A stretch of 64,000 nucleotides of DNA from positions 2,108,001 to 2,172,000 of the forward strand of contig NZ_CP136708.1 of the NCBI RefSeq assembly GCF_032925565.1, given 5' to 3'. The notes under the pieces were generated by a model that ran no database searches, was not told the DNA's origin, and saw nothing but the letters and a program-made list of their open reading frames with translations. A program made the position numbers and the translations under genes. Within the stretch, counting starts at the first letter, position 1; each line of letters starts with the position of its first letter. Positions 18,301 through 26,339 of this stretch are shown piece after piece. The DNA is from Alteromonas sp. CI.11.F.A3 (GTDB lineage: Bacteria; Pseudomonadota; Gammaproteobacteria; Enterobacterales; Alteromonadaceae).

Positions 18301-19505
18301 GCGCGCGTCAACAAAACACTCATGTAGCAGTATTGTTTGTTGATCTGGACCGCTTTAAAGGTATTAACGACTCACTTGGCCATGATTATGGCGATAAGCT
18401 ACTTAAAGTGGTGGCAAATCGGATGCGTAATCTAGCCTCTGATGCAGGTACCGTAGCGCGTTTGGGCGGCGACGAGTTTGTGATTGTTATTGAAGATATG
18501 GAAACCACCGATGGGCTTACTTCTTTTGTGGCGCAGTTAATCGAGTCGGTTGAAACACCTATTTCGCTGGCTAACGAAGTGCTTCGAGTATCATGCAGTG
18601 TGGGTATTGCCTTTTACCCCGACGATGCCACAGAGCCCGCCGAGCTTATCAAACAAGCCGACGTGGCCATGTATTCTGCAAAGAAAGACACCCTGAGTGG
18701 TTTCACATACTTCACAAAAGACATGAACGACAGAGCGAAACATAGGCTCATTACAGAAAACTTGATAAAGCGGGCTTATTCAGAAAAAAGTTTCTTTAAT
18801 CACTATCAGCCCATTATTAATACTCACGACAAAACCACCATCGGGGTTGAGTTGTTATTGCGTGGTGAGCTAGATGGTAACCCTATTTATCCAGACGTAT
18901 TTATTCCCGTTCTAGAAGAGCTAAGGTATATCATTGAGGTGACTCGGGCGGCCATGCGTAGGGCTGCCGAAGATTTAGCTATTTGGTATGAAGAGGGTTT
19001 TAAAGGGTTTGTTTCAATAAATTTATCTGCTCTTCATTTTAAAACCGAATTTGATTTAGAGGGTGTTTTTTCCTTGCTAGAAGAATTCAATCTGCCAAAA
19101 GAAGCGTTTCGTTTTGAAATCACGGAAGGTGTATTAATGGATGATAGCGACAATGCGCTGCGTCAAATCGAGCGCTTCGTTGATGCAGGATTCATTCTAG
19201 CGTTAGATGATTTTGGCACAGGGTACTCGTCACTAAGTTATCTCAAGCGTTACCCGCTATCGGTACTCAAAATTGATAAAAGCTTCGTTAACGATATGGC
19301 ACCAGGCAATGCTAACGATGCTTTGGTGTCGACCACAATAACCCTCGCAAGTAGTTTGAATATGTTAAGTGTTGCTGAGGGCGTAGAAACCGAAGAGCAG
19401 GCGTTGAGTTTGTCTGAAAAAGGATGTGTGTTACATCAAGGCTACTTTTACGCTAAGCCTATGCCGAACGGTGAACTTTCCTCCTATCTGTTTAAGCAAT
19501 GGTGA
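15324..19505 (+). CDS. Propeller-sensor GGDEF-EAL c-di-GMP protein
   Basis: A 1393-residue membrane signalling protein. A signal peptide (about 1-21) leads a periplasmic two-component-regulator propeller (repeated WIGT/WFGT/LWLSS strands, about 35-690). A Y_Y_Y-type domain (about 700-800), one membrane helix (about 804-830), a PAS-like region (about 840-960), a GGDEF domain with intact RLGGDEF (1048-1052) and an EAL domain follow. The EAL domain keeps ExLxR (Glu1176), the Asn in INLSA, EITEG, DDFGTGYSS, LKIDKSFV and AEGVE. Both c-di-GMP synthesis and hydrolysis are therefore possible. The ligand is unknown. A single gene. Confidence 0.92.
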   Translation: MRWYLISVLFAVCFVSTVSYAESPRLSNPVFQSLSTKNGLPQDVVNDIAIDKDGFVWIATDGGVARWDGVRTKIIKGPNDLFVNASINKISLETDKALWISTYASGVYRLDFSTQAITKQVALPFSTQEDWFQDVSQFYWQDEATLFIAMPEQVVRFDTHTMSYETVFTLSDELIAQRHFIRDIIVVDGWLLLATSDGLDALDLSNADAKTVSVNYLSGVEPDVDNLNTKFLMHDTEGRIWVGTVNGLFQTTKVELLSHVGSDKPSGFQQIVRSRNIWTMEQRDDNAFWFGTNEGLFELQLSQNKWLSEHILEPHNGRTELSNKRIVDIETDYAGNLWLSSVYAGALYFGVKSAEIYAIQNNRNDKSTTLSDSVVWSLTQTDKDVLWIGTENGLNRFNLKARTSEQFITSDSEFVAEREWLIEKLVPTGDGRLFVQTYMGIRLFDPSTGKLSIPPLQSSFDSDVFNAWNSSITIGADGDLYFVGNHYYRYNLEAEKLDIIDLDEDIFDINFSIGFLGASPYHDNRLFLAMVGGLWLVDTNTLEHELVYRFSEKQRANERSITSWVIDNTGVLWLAFSGYGLFGVDADTFEPLYKLNESNLLLSNIVYGLQKDSNGDIWFSSHSGLHRYSPASAQVQNFIYGRELSVSEFNQGASLELIDGRLAYGSTSGVVVFSPALLKQIGSNSNLVSRQTAITDVSVDSRELMLPLGNLNGQNISLDYQDYGMTIHFSSLSMNGVGKAKYHYTLLRNKQVVSDGVSEDDKITLTNLEPGRYHFTVGPLASSVEYTVLPATLTFDMPYVPWRSPFAYAMYFTLILLMIIAYVVSRQRHLHRLQKAQQQALLFNDAFRQTRDWVLIFDKNKVPVAANPAFENVFDFNAKESLAKQIDRLFTRYPTLEWQLSGKLSDLKGGEFWKDEAIIEGADTKQYDVLIDISAVKGSEKSNEADHYLLVVSDITEQKNAERKLLKLANYDGLTGLVNRSLLLDRLEHAIAGARQQNTHVAVLFVDLDRFKGINDSLGHDYGDKLLKVVANRMRNLASDAGTVARLGGDEFVIVIEDMETTDGLTSFVAQLIESVETPISLANEVLRVSCSVGIAFYPDDATEPAELIKQADVAMYSAKKDTLSGFTYFTKDMNDRAKHRLITENLIKRAYSEKSFFNHYQPIINTHDKTTIGVELLLRGELDGNPIYPDVFIPVLEELRYIIEVTRAAMRRAAEDLAIWYEEGFKGFVSINLSALHFKTEFDLEGVFSLLEEFNLPKEAFRFEITEGVLMDDSDNALRQIERFVDAGFILALDDFGTGYSSLSYLKRYPLSVLKIDKSFVNDMAPGNANDALVSTTITLASSLNMLSVAEGVETEEQALSLSEKGCVLHQGYFYAKPMPNGELSSYLFKQW

Positions 19506-19772
19506 ATGAAGCGTACTAATTTAAGTGCGCCGTTATCTTCTAAAATGGTGGAATAATAGGTATTTGCTTAAAATTAACGCGTATTAGATCATCATAGAAG
19601 TTAAGTCTAAACTATAAGAAATCTAAATTGCAGGCGCTACGCCACGTCATTCATCGCATGAAATGTAAACGTCCGTTTAAAAAGCTTGTTATTCATCTGA
19701 AAATAAGGCTTATTAGAGATCTGTGAAATGATTGTAAAAATAAGCTACATTATAACAACATATGAGTGACCT

Positions 19773-21452
19773 ATGCCGCTAGACATGACAGCAAACGCAA
19801 ACAGCACTGAAGTGATTAAATCGCCATTAAGTATGTTGTACCACTGGGAGCAAACCAGTGGGGACGACGTTTTCCTTACTCAGCCTGTTAATGGTGAATA
19901 TCAAGATTATACGTGGAAGCAAGTGGGTAACCTTGCTCGCCGCGTAGCGAAACGACTTGAAGAAATGGCATTGCCTGCAGGCAGCCGTATCGGTATTTTT
20001 TCGAAAAACTGCGCCGAATGGTTTATTGCCGATTTAGGTATAATGATGGCAGGGCACGTCTCAGTGCCGATTTTCTCTACTGCCGGACCTGACACCGTAC
20101 AATACGTTCTCAAGCACGCCGACGTTCAATTATTGTTCGTAGGTAAGTTAGACAATACTGCAGAGCAAGTAGCGTCTATTCCAGCTGAATACAATACTGT
20201 TGCCTTTCCCTATCCGAATATTGATACCAAGCAGCAATGGAAAGAGTTTATTGATTGTTCGCCTATAGACGATTCTCCTGTTCAAGATATGAACAGCATC
20301 ATGACCATTATTTATACGTCGGGTAGTACGGGTCAACCGAAAGGGGTAGTACATAGTTATTACACAATCTGCTGGGCTGCACAGCAATCGCTAGAGCAAC
20401 TTGATGTTAACCGTGACGATAGGCTTCTAAGCTATCTTCCTCTTGCTCACATCACTGAGCGTGTGCTCGTTGAATTGGCAAGCTATTACAGTGGCGGTAA
20501 AATTCACTTTGTTGAAACGCTATCGTCGTTCCAACGTGATGTACTTCATTGTGAGCCTACATTGTTTATTTCTGTGCCTCGTCTTTGGACTAAGTTCCAG
20601 ATGGGCGTATTGGCTAAAATGCCGCAGAAAAAACTCGATACCTTACTTAAAATCCCCATTATTAATAAGTTAGTAGCGAAGAAAGTACGTAAAGGTATTG
20701 GTATCGACAGTGCACGTTTATGGGCCAGTGGTTCAGCGCCGTTAGCACCTGCTGTTATTGAGTGGTTTGCTAAAATTGGTGTTTATATCTCAGAAGGTTG
20801 GGGTATGACGGAAAACAGTGCTTATGGTACGAGTAGCGTGCCTTTCCGCCACGACAAAATTGGTTGTATCGGTAAAGCTTATCAGGGCGTAGATGTTCGC
20901 ATTTCAGAAGAAGGCGAGATTCAAGTTAAAGCGCCATGTAACATGCTGGAATACTATCTTGAGCCAGATAAAACAGCAGAAGTTTTCACTGAAGATAAGT
21001 ACCTTCGCACGGGCGATAAAGGTGTTATTGATGCAGACGGTTACGTTAAGATCACCGGCCGATTGAAAGATATTTTCAAAACAGCTAAGGGGAAATACGT
21101 AGCACCAGCGCCTATTGAAGCTAAATTCATGGAAAACCCAATCGTAGAGCAGGTTTGTGTAACGGGAAATAATCTTCCTCAACCTGTGGCTTTGTTGGTG
21201 CTAAGTGAAGATGCGCAAAAGCATGATAAGCCCAGTGTTGAAGCTAGTCTTAAAAAGACTTTCGAACATATCAATGCGAAGCTGGAAAGCCATCAAGTGA
21301 TGGATCGTGTGGTTATCATGAAAAATGAGTGGAGTATTGAGAACGACTTACTTACGCCAACGCTTAAAGTGAAACGCCATGTGCTTGAAGAGCGTTTTGA
21401 CGGTGTAATTCAAGGTGAATACAAAGAAAAATTAGTATGGGTAGATGCTTAA
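19773..21452 (+). CDS. AMP-dependent long-chain acyl-CoA synthetase-type ligase
   Basis: A 559-residue adenylate-forming enzyme. The ATP-binding P-loop IIYTSGSTGQPKG lies near residue 180. SEGWGMTE, the hinge TGDKGVIDADGYVKITGR and a C-terminal Lys motif LTPTLKVKR follow. The order and the LPLAHITERV segment resemble long-chain fatty acid-CoA ligases (FadD/FAA1-like). It would activate fatty acids to acyl-CoA for degradation or lipid synthesis. A second in-frame ATG four codons downstream is a possible start. It ends just before a strong terminator. Exact chain-length preference cannot be read. Confidence 0.9.
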   Translation: MPLDMTANANSTEVIKSPLSMLYHWEQTSGDDVFLTQPVNGEYQDYTWKQVGNLARRVAKRLEEMALPAGSRIGIFSKNCAEWFIADLGIMMAGHVSVPIFSTAGPDTVQYVLKHADVQLLFVGKLDNTAEQVASIPAEYNTVAFPYPNIDTKQQWKEFIDCSPIDDSPVQDMNSIMTIIYTSGSTGQPKGVVHSYYTICWAAQQSLEQLDVNRDDRLLSYLPLAHITERVLVELASYYSGGKIHFVETLSSFQRDVLHCEPTLFISVPRLWTKFQMGVLAKMPQKKLDTLLKIPIINKLVAKKVRKGIGIDSARLWASGSAPLAPAVIEWFAKIGVYISEGWGMTENSAYGTSSVPFRHDKIGCIGKAYQGVDVRISEEGEIQVKAPCNMLEYYLEPDKTAEVFTEDKYLRTGDKGVIDADGYVKITGRLKDIFKTAKGKYVAPAPIEAKFMENPIVEQVCVTGNNLPQPVALLVLSEDAQKHDKPSVEASLKKTFEHINAKLESHQVMDRVVIMKNEWSIENDLLTPTLKVKRHVLEERFDGVIQGEYKEKLVWVDA

Positions 21453-21482
21453 CTCAATAAGTTAGCAGCGTAAATAATGATA

Positions 21483-21514
21483 AAGCCGAGCATATTATTA
21501 TGCTCGGCTTTTTT
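21483..21514. terminator. Bidirectional terminator
   Basis: Stem AAAGCCGAGCATA and TATGCTCGGCTTT with a short loop and T/A-rich flanks on both sides. It lies between the converging acyl-CoA ligase and dUTPase genes and can serve both. Confidence 0.85.
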
Positions 21515-21558
21515 GTAAGTGCAGCTAGGTAAAAGCGAATAGCCCAATGTCAGTTAAA

Positions 21559-22212
21559 TTAGGCTGTGTATCTTGCCTGAAGCCCTTTATACACGTTGTC
21601 ACTGAAATTAGCGTCTGATAGGTTTAAGTCATTCATGACTTCAACCAAATGTTCGTTATCTTCACGTCCTTGCCATTCTTTTTTGTAGGTGCCTTCTTTA
21701 TAACCGTTGTCTTGACGGAAAAAGTTTAGAACGTTTTTGCCCACGTATTGACGATAAAGTTCGTCGGCATGCATATCGCACTGCTCAACAATTTCCATGA
21801 AAAGCGGCACACTAAAACGTTTAGCGGCACAAAGCCCTGTCATCAATTCTAAGTTGTCTAACAGCGATTGCTGTTTTGGTTGGTAGTCTCTACCGTCGAA
21901 AGTAACGGTTACATCACCTAAAGCTAATTGTGCGGCAATGCTTTCAGCAGCAGTACTGACTTCACCTTCAGAATCGATGATGCACGCAGATAGCGCGAAG
22001 TGCCAAATATCGACCAATTCCATTTGCAGTTGTGGCAAATCTTTTTGCTGTGCTTTCCACCATTTCCAGCCGTGGTGTTCAATCGCTTCAACAGATTCCA
22101 CCATAGCGGCTCGCAAATAACCGTAGCCTGCATTAATCCAATCGGGATTAACTTTTGTGTTCATTTTGTCTTGTAGTGCGAGCATGGTGGCAAGTTGTTG
22201 TTGTGTAAGCAT
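21559..22212 (-). CDS. Dimeric dUTP diphosphatase (dUTPase_2, all-alpha)
   Basis: A 217-residue all-alpha NTP pyrophosphatase-like protein. The metal-binding acidic motifs are visible: the ExxE type in MVESVEAIEHHGWKWWK, then LQMELVDIWHF and a later CDMHADELY. This is the dimeric dUTPase family found in trypanosomes, phages and some gammaproteobacteria, distinct from the trimeric Dut. It would hydrolyse dUTP to dUMP and pyrophosphate, keeping uracil out of DNA. A single gene; its stop faces the acyl-CoA ligase terminator. Confidence 0.88.
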   Translation of the reverse strand: MLTQQQLATMLALQDKMNTKVNPDWINAGYGYLRAAMVESVEAIEHHGWKWWKAQQKDLPQLQMELVDIWHFALSACIIDSEGEVSTAAESIAAQLALGDVTVTFDGRDYQPKQQSLLDNLELMTGLCAAKRFSVPLFMEIVEQCDMHADELYRQYVGKNVLNFFRQDNGYKEGTYKKEWQGREDNEHLVEVMNDLNLSDANFSDNVYKGLQARYTA

Positions 22213-22378
22213 TATTATTCCTAAAACGATGTCTTTATCAAATTAAGCGTTACGTTGCGGTAAGCCTAATTTCTAATTGAGGAAATTGTACTGCAATGCG
22301 AAGAGTCAGTGAATGTTTATTGATGACTTATTTAGGGTAATGCTGTTGCAGGTTTAGTCCGAAACACGGGCTGAATTC

Positions 22379-22407
22379 ATGGTGCATAAATGGTGCACCT
22401 GCACCAT
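22379..22407. promoter_or_regulatory. Cluster of three ATGGTGCA half sites
   Basis: ATGGTGCA at 22379 and 22390, then the inverted copy TGCACCAT at 22400. The last two form a perfect palindrome with a 2-base spacer. The sites lie about 100 bases upstream of the -24/-12 promoter and resemble NtrC-type half sites (TGCACC/GGTGCA), though the spacing is not canonical. Confidence 0.5.
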
Positions 22408-22478
22408 TAGTAACCTAAGGAAAGACTTATATAAAACACAGGTTTAATTAAGCTGTTGATTTTATTTGAATTAAAAGT

Positions 22479-22494
22479 TGGCACTTAACCTGCA
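22479..22494 (+). promoter_or_regulatory. Sigma-54 (-24/-12) promoter
   Basis: TGGCAC, five bases, CTGCA. The GG and GC are exactly 10 bases apart and the -24 element is perfect. The expected start is near 22505, just ahead of the structured RNA region and about 280 bases before recC. Confidence 0.65.
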
Positions 22495-22504
22495 AAATCA
22501 TTTT

Positions 22505-22637
22505 TGTTAACTGTGTTATGCAGTAGCGCTAACGTGAATGAGCGCCAGGCAACGCTTATTCACGTTGCTACTGGGTAACCCGTAAACCTTACCCATACAG
22601 GTTTTTCGTGTCCTGAGGCCTGTATGGGTTTTTTTCT
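22505..22637 (+). ncRNA. Candidate sigma-54-dependent small RNA
   Basis: A region of about 130 bases with no open frame. A long hairpin (22519-22572) pairs CAGTAGC with GCTACTG, and AACGTGAATGAGCG with CGCTTATTCACGTT (one mismatch), around an 8-base loop. A rho-independent terminator follows. A sigma-54 promoter with upstream half sites sits directly in front. The layout matches stand-alone sigma-54 sRNAs such as Qrr, CrcZ or NrsZ, but I see no sequence identity to them. Transcription is inferred. A long recC leader is the alternative, though the terminator argues against it. Confidence 0.5.
22591..22637 (+). terminator. Strong rho-independent terminator
   Basis: An 11-bp perfect stem, ACCCATACAGG and CCTGTATGGGT, with a 17-base loop and a run of 7-8 T. 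It ends the candidate small RNA. Confidence 0.85.
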
Positions 22638-22784
22638 TTTTATTGTCTCTTCCTAGTAGTCATCAACTAAACGCTTTCCTTTAATAATATCGCTTAAATC
22701 TGTTTAAATTCAGCTTACCTCTTCATTGAATTACGATACACTCAATATCATAACGCCCGCTGAATACGACAAAGGATTTTCCGA

Positions 22785-25700
22785 TTGCTCGCGCTTTATC
22801 CATCGAACAAACTTGAACACCTCAGCTTCCTTCTTACTACGCTAATCAAGCATCAACCTAATGGCGTTTTTACCCCTGAAACCATACTGGTAGAAAGCCC
22901 AGGCATGCAGCATTGGGTAAGTATGCAACTTGCTAAAGAGCAAGGCGTGGCGATGAACCTTGATTTTCCTTTACCGGTTCGCTTTATGTGGAACACGGCA
23001 AGGTTAGTGTTGGGTAAAGATAAAGTACCTAAGCAGTCGCCTTACCGACGAGAAGTGCTTGCATGGCGCATTGATGCACTTTTACAGGAACCATCTCTAC
23101 AATCTACAACAGCGTTTGAGCAGGTTAATAAATACTGGTTACAAGCGGGAAGTGAGCAAGAGCAGGGCGTACAGCGATTGCAATTGGCAACCGCATTAGC
23201 CGATGTATTCGAGCAGTACTTATTATATCGCCCAGATTGGTTGTTTGCGTGGGAAGAAAACCAGCGCAAAACGAATGATGAGTCTGAAATTTGGCAAAGT
23301 GAAATATGGCGTCATCTAGCCAAGCAAGAACCTTTGCACCCAGCAAGGCTACACCAACTTACCCTTACCGCGTTAAATAACGACGGTCATCTTGAAAGCG
23401 GCGTTAGCGAATTACCCAACCGTATTGTGGTGTTTGCTATTAACACCATGGCGCCGCAGTTGATTGCCTTTTTCGATGCGCTAGCGGCGCACATCGATAT
23501 TCATATTTTTCATTTGAACCCCAGTGTTAATTACTGGGGCGATGCGAAAAGCGATAGCGAACTCGCAAGGCAGCTGCGCATGGACGGGCTAGAGAAATGG
23601 ATGCAGACGGATCAAAGTAACCCGTTATTAGGTAATTTGGGTCAACAGGGCAGAGAGCTTTTTAATTTGCTCACCGATTTAGACACGTTTGAAGTCAGTG
23701 CCTTCGATGCCCCCATTCCAGCTGATAGTGAAAGCGGTGAAATCTTATTACTGAACCAAATTCATAACGATATATTAGAAGCGTTACCGGCAACGCCTTT
23801 CGCAAGTATAAAAAGCACAGAAGCAGACGCCTGTGGAAACACGGATGACAGTGTCACCATTATGTGTACCCATTCAGCGCTACGTGAAGTACAGGTGCTG
23901 CACGATCATTTACTGCACTGGTTATCGCAAGACACTTCACGAACGCCATCTGATGTGCTGGTGATGTGCCCCGCGATAGAAAACTACGCCCCATTTGTAG
24001 ACACGGTATTTCATCGTGTGGGAACCAAAGCGCTAGGGGGCAATGGACCAGTGCGCTTGCCATGTTCTATTGCCGATAGAAGCCCAATGGATGCAGAGCC
24101 TCTTATTGCTGCTTACATGACACTCCTTCATTTGCCAGATAGCCGTTTTGGTGTATCAGATATTGTCGATTACTTGCAACTAGATGCGGTACAAAAGCGC
24201 TTTAGTATTGCGCAAGATGATATTGACCAAATGACAGTATGGCTTAAGCAAGCTCATATTCACTGGGGGTTAGACGGCAGCCACAAAGCCAATGTATCGG
24301 CAGGAGCCACCCATGAAAACACTTACAGCTGGTGGTGGGGAATTAGGCGTTTATTGTTAGGTATGTTAGCGCCTGATAGCGAAGGTATTATCGATGACAT
24401 GCTGACCATTCCCGATGTGGAGGGGCAGTCGACGGTAACTCTAGGTAAGCTTATCCATGTTATCGAGCTGCTTGGCAGATTTGCTACTGAGCTTAATACC
24501 CCGCGAAGCCCGAATGCGTGGGGTGCCGATTTATTAGCACTGCGTGATACCTGCTTTACCCCAACCAAAGAGCAAGAGCACAGCTGGGATCTTATTGCTA
24601 AGGTAGCCGCTGATTTGGCTGCTCGATGTGAAGAAGCAGGTTATACCTACGATTTAAGTTTACGTCAGGTGAGGGAATTACTGCTAAGTCGTTTCTCGTC
24701 TCCCGATGCAGGTAACCACTTTATGACGGGGCAAGTCACGGTGTGTTCTATGCTGCCTATGCGTAGTATCCCGTTTAAAAAAGTGTGCATATTAGGGCTT
24801 AACGATAGCGAGTTTCCTCGTAAGTCTACACCGTTAGGCCTCGATTTAATGGCGGGGCCTGATAGAAGAGTAGGCGACCGTTCCCGTCGTTTAGAAGACC
24901 GCTATCTGTTTTTAGAAGCGATTATTTCGGCCAGAGAAAGCCTGTATTTAAGCTACCAAGGTAACGATGTAAAAAATAACAGTGAGCGTCAGCCTAGCTT
25001 AGTATTGGGCGAATTTCTGGATATGTTAGATACGGGCTATCAGGTAAATATTGGCCATTATTTAAAACATGCGCCATTGCACCCGTTCAGTGAAAGTGCG
25101 TTTACCGGCACACTTCCTAGCTATGAAACGGGCTGGTTGCGCTTAGCCCAATCACTACGTGATGCTGTTTCGACTGCCGCCGAAACCGAAAGCCCTGAAA
25201 TAGAAAGCCCTGAAATAGAAAGTTCACTCACGCCTTTGGCGGTAGACAGCACACCTGAAAACACCAGCTTTCAGTGTATGCAGGTGGCACGCGCGTTTCG
25301 CGACCCACTAGAGTTCTTTTCGCAGCAACGATTAGGGGTAAACTTATCCCAGTCATTCACCTTGTTAGACAATAGCGAACCTTTTGAAACAAATGCGCTA
25401 GTGCGATACCAAGTACTCGATGCTATGTTTTCTTCCAGTGCTTCATTTGATGATGCGAATGCAGCAACCCTTCAGCACAGCGATAGAGTAGTGCAATTCG
25501 CCGCGCTTCGTGGTGATATTCCCAATAACCCTGTGGCTCAAGAGGAGCTAGAGCTGTGGAAGGAAAGCGCGGTAGCCCTTACCCAAGCGATGGGGCCCCA
25601 TGATGCCGAACCTAAACGATCGCAATTTGCAGGCAATCACTTTACCTTTACTGCCAGTGCGCTTGAAGGCGGAAACAGCCTAATGCAGCCGTGCGCAGGT

Positions 25701-26339
25701 AAGGTGAATGATATAAGAGCCTTAGGGTACTTTATGACCCAGCTGGTGTTTAGCGCAAGCGATGAAGTAACACCCCACACTCAATACCCGCTAGATATCT
25801 TTTACTGCGATTGGGTAAAAGGTGAAACCAAGTTAATGAAGCGCACGTTTCCAGCAGTGGACAAAAACACTGCCCGCCAAATTTTGTTAAGTATTGAATC
25901 ATTATTCGTTGGCATATTAAGCGCCCCAACGCCCGTGTATAGCTCATTAATGAGTTCTGTTGTAAGTGGTACTAAGAAATCACCTGGCACCCTTTTGGCA
26001 AACAAAGTCACCTTACCCACATTTCTTGCTAGCCTTGAGGCCCACGGTATACAAGGTATAGAAGATATTGGTGATCAAGGTAGTGTTGATACCGAAAACT
26101 CAGAGGAACTCGGCAAGTCGCTCATACCTGATATACGCGCATTTTTTGCCAGTGATGATGCCCAGCGCATACTTAAAAATTGGCTACAGTCATCGGGGCA
26201 ATTTACCGCTGATATCGCGAGTAACCCTTATGTTAAATGGTTATTTCCTGATGGCGTGAGTTGGGAAGATGTGCCAACCACACACGCATTTTTAGTGTTT
26301 GCTTTGGTCGTTAACATTTCATCAGAGGAGCAGTTATGA
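22785..26339 (+). CDS. recC: Exodeoxyribonuclease V gamma subunit (RecC)
   Basis: A 1184-residue subunit of the RecBCD helicase-nuclease, which recognises Chi sites and organises the complex. The start MLALYPSN matches E. coli RecC MLRVYHSN, which supports the TTG start codon with AAAGGA upstream. LVESPGMQHWVSMQLA and NLDFPLPVRFMWN follow, and the LGLNDSEFPR and EDRYLFLEAIISARE motifs of the inactivated second helicase are visible later. A 15-bp unit is tandemly duplicated at 25188-25217, giving two ESPEI repeats in a variable region. It overlaps recB by 4 bases. The order recC-recB-recD lacks the ptrA gene found in E. coli. Confidence 0.97.
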   Translation: MLALYPSNKLEHLSFLLTTLIKHQPNGVFTPETILVESPGMQHWVSMQLAKEQGVAMNLDFPLPVRFMWNTARLVLGKDKVPKQSPYRREVLAWRIDALLQEPSLQSTTAFEQVNKYWLQAGSEQEQGVQRLQLATALADVFEQYLLYRPDWLFAWEENQRKTNDESEIWQSEIWRHLAKQEPLHPARLHQLTLTALNNDGHLESGVSELPNRIVVFAINTMAPQLIAFFDALAAHIDIHIFHLNPSVNYWGDAKSDSELARQLRMDGLEKWMQTDQSNPLLGNLGQQGRELFNLLTDLDTFEVSAFDAPIPADSESGEILLLNQIHNDILEALPATPFASIKSTEADACGNTDDSVTIMCTHSALREVQVLHDHLLHWLSQDTSRTPSDVLVMCPAIENYAPFVDTVFHRVGTKALGGNGPVRLPCSIADRSPMDAEPLIAAYMTLLHLPDSRFGVSDIVDYLQLDAVQKRFSIAQDDIDQMTVWLKQAHIHWGLDGSHKANVSAGATHENTYSWWWGIRRLLLGMLAPDSEGIIDDMLTIPDVEGQSTVTLGKLIHVIELLGRFATELNTPRSPNAWGADLLALRDTCFTPTKEQEHSWDLIAKVAADLAARCEEAGYTYDLSLRQVRELLLSRFSSPDAGNHFMTGQVTVCSMLPMRSIPFKKVCILGLNDSEFPRKSTPLGLDLMAGPDRRVGDRSRRLEDRYLFLEAIISARESLYLSYQGNDVKNNSERQPSLVLGEFLDMLDTGYQVNIGHYLKHAPLHPFSESAFTGTLPSYETGWLRLAQSLRDAVSTAAETESPEIESPEIESSLTPLAVDSTPENTSFQCMQVARAFRDPLEFFSQQRLGVNLSQSFTLLDNSEPFETNALVRYQVLDAMFSSSASFDDANAATLQHSDRVVQFAALRGDIPNNPVAQEELELWKESAVALTQAMGPHDAEPKRSQFAGNHFTFTASALEGGNSLMQPCAGKVNDIRALGYFMTQLVFSASDEVTPHTQYPLDIFYCDWVKGETKLMKRTFPAVDKNTARQILLSIESLFVGILSAPTPVYSSLMSSVVSGTKKSPGTLLANKVTLPTFLASLEAHGIQGIEDIGDQGSVDTENSEELGKSLIPDIRAFFASDDAQRILKNWLQSSGQFTADIASNPYVKWLFPDGVSWEDVPTTHAFLVFALVVNISSEEQL

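Larger units (their letters stand above)
22213..22784. other. Intergenic region upstream of recC (572 bp)
   Basis: No protein gene. It contains three TGCACCAT-type half sites (22379-22407), a -24/-12 promoter (22479-22494), a long hairpin and a terminator (22519-22637), listed separately. The last 150 bases before recC hold its likely promoter region; the recC start is a TTG. Confidence 0.75.

Noticed and set aside
22519..22637. Riboswitch or attenuator in the recC leader
   Set aside because: The terminator lies about 150 bases before recC with no alternative anti-terminator pairing seen, and a dedicated sigma-54 promoter precedes the structure. A free-standing RNA is preferred.
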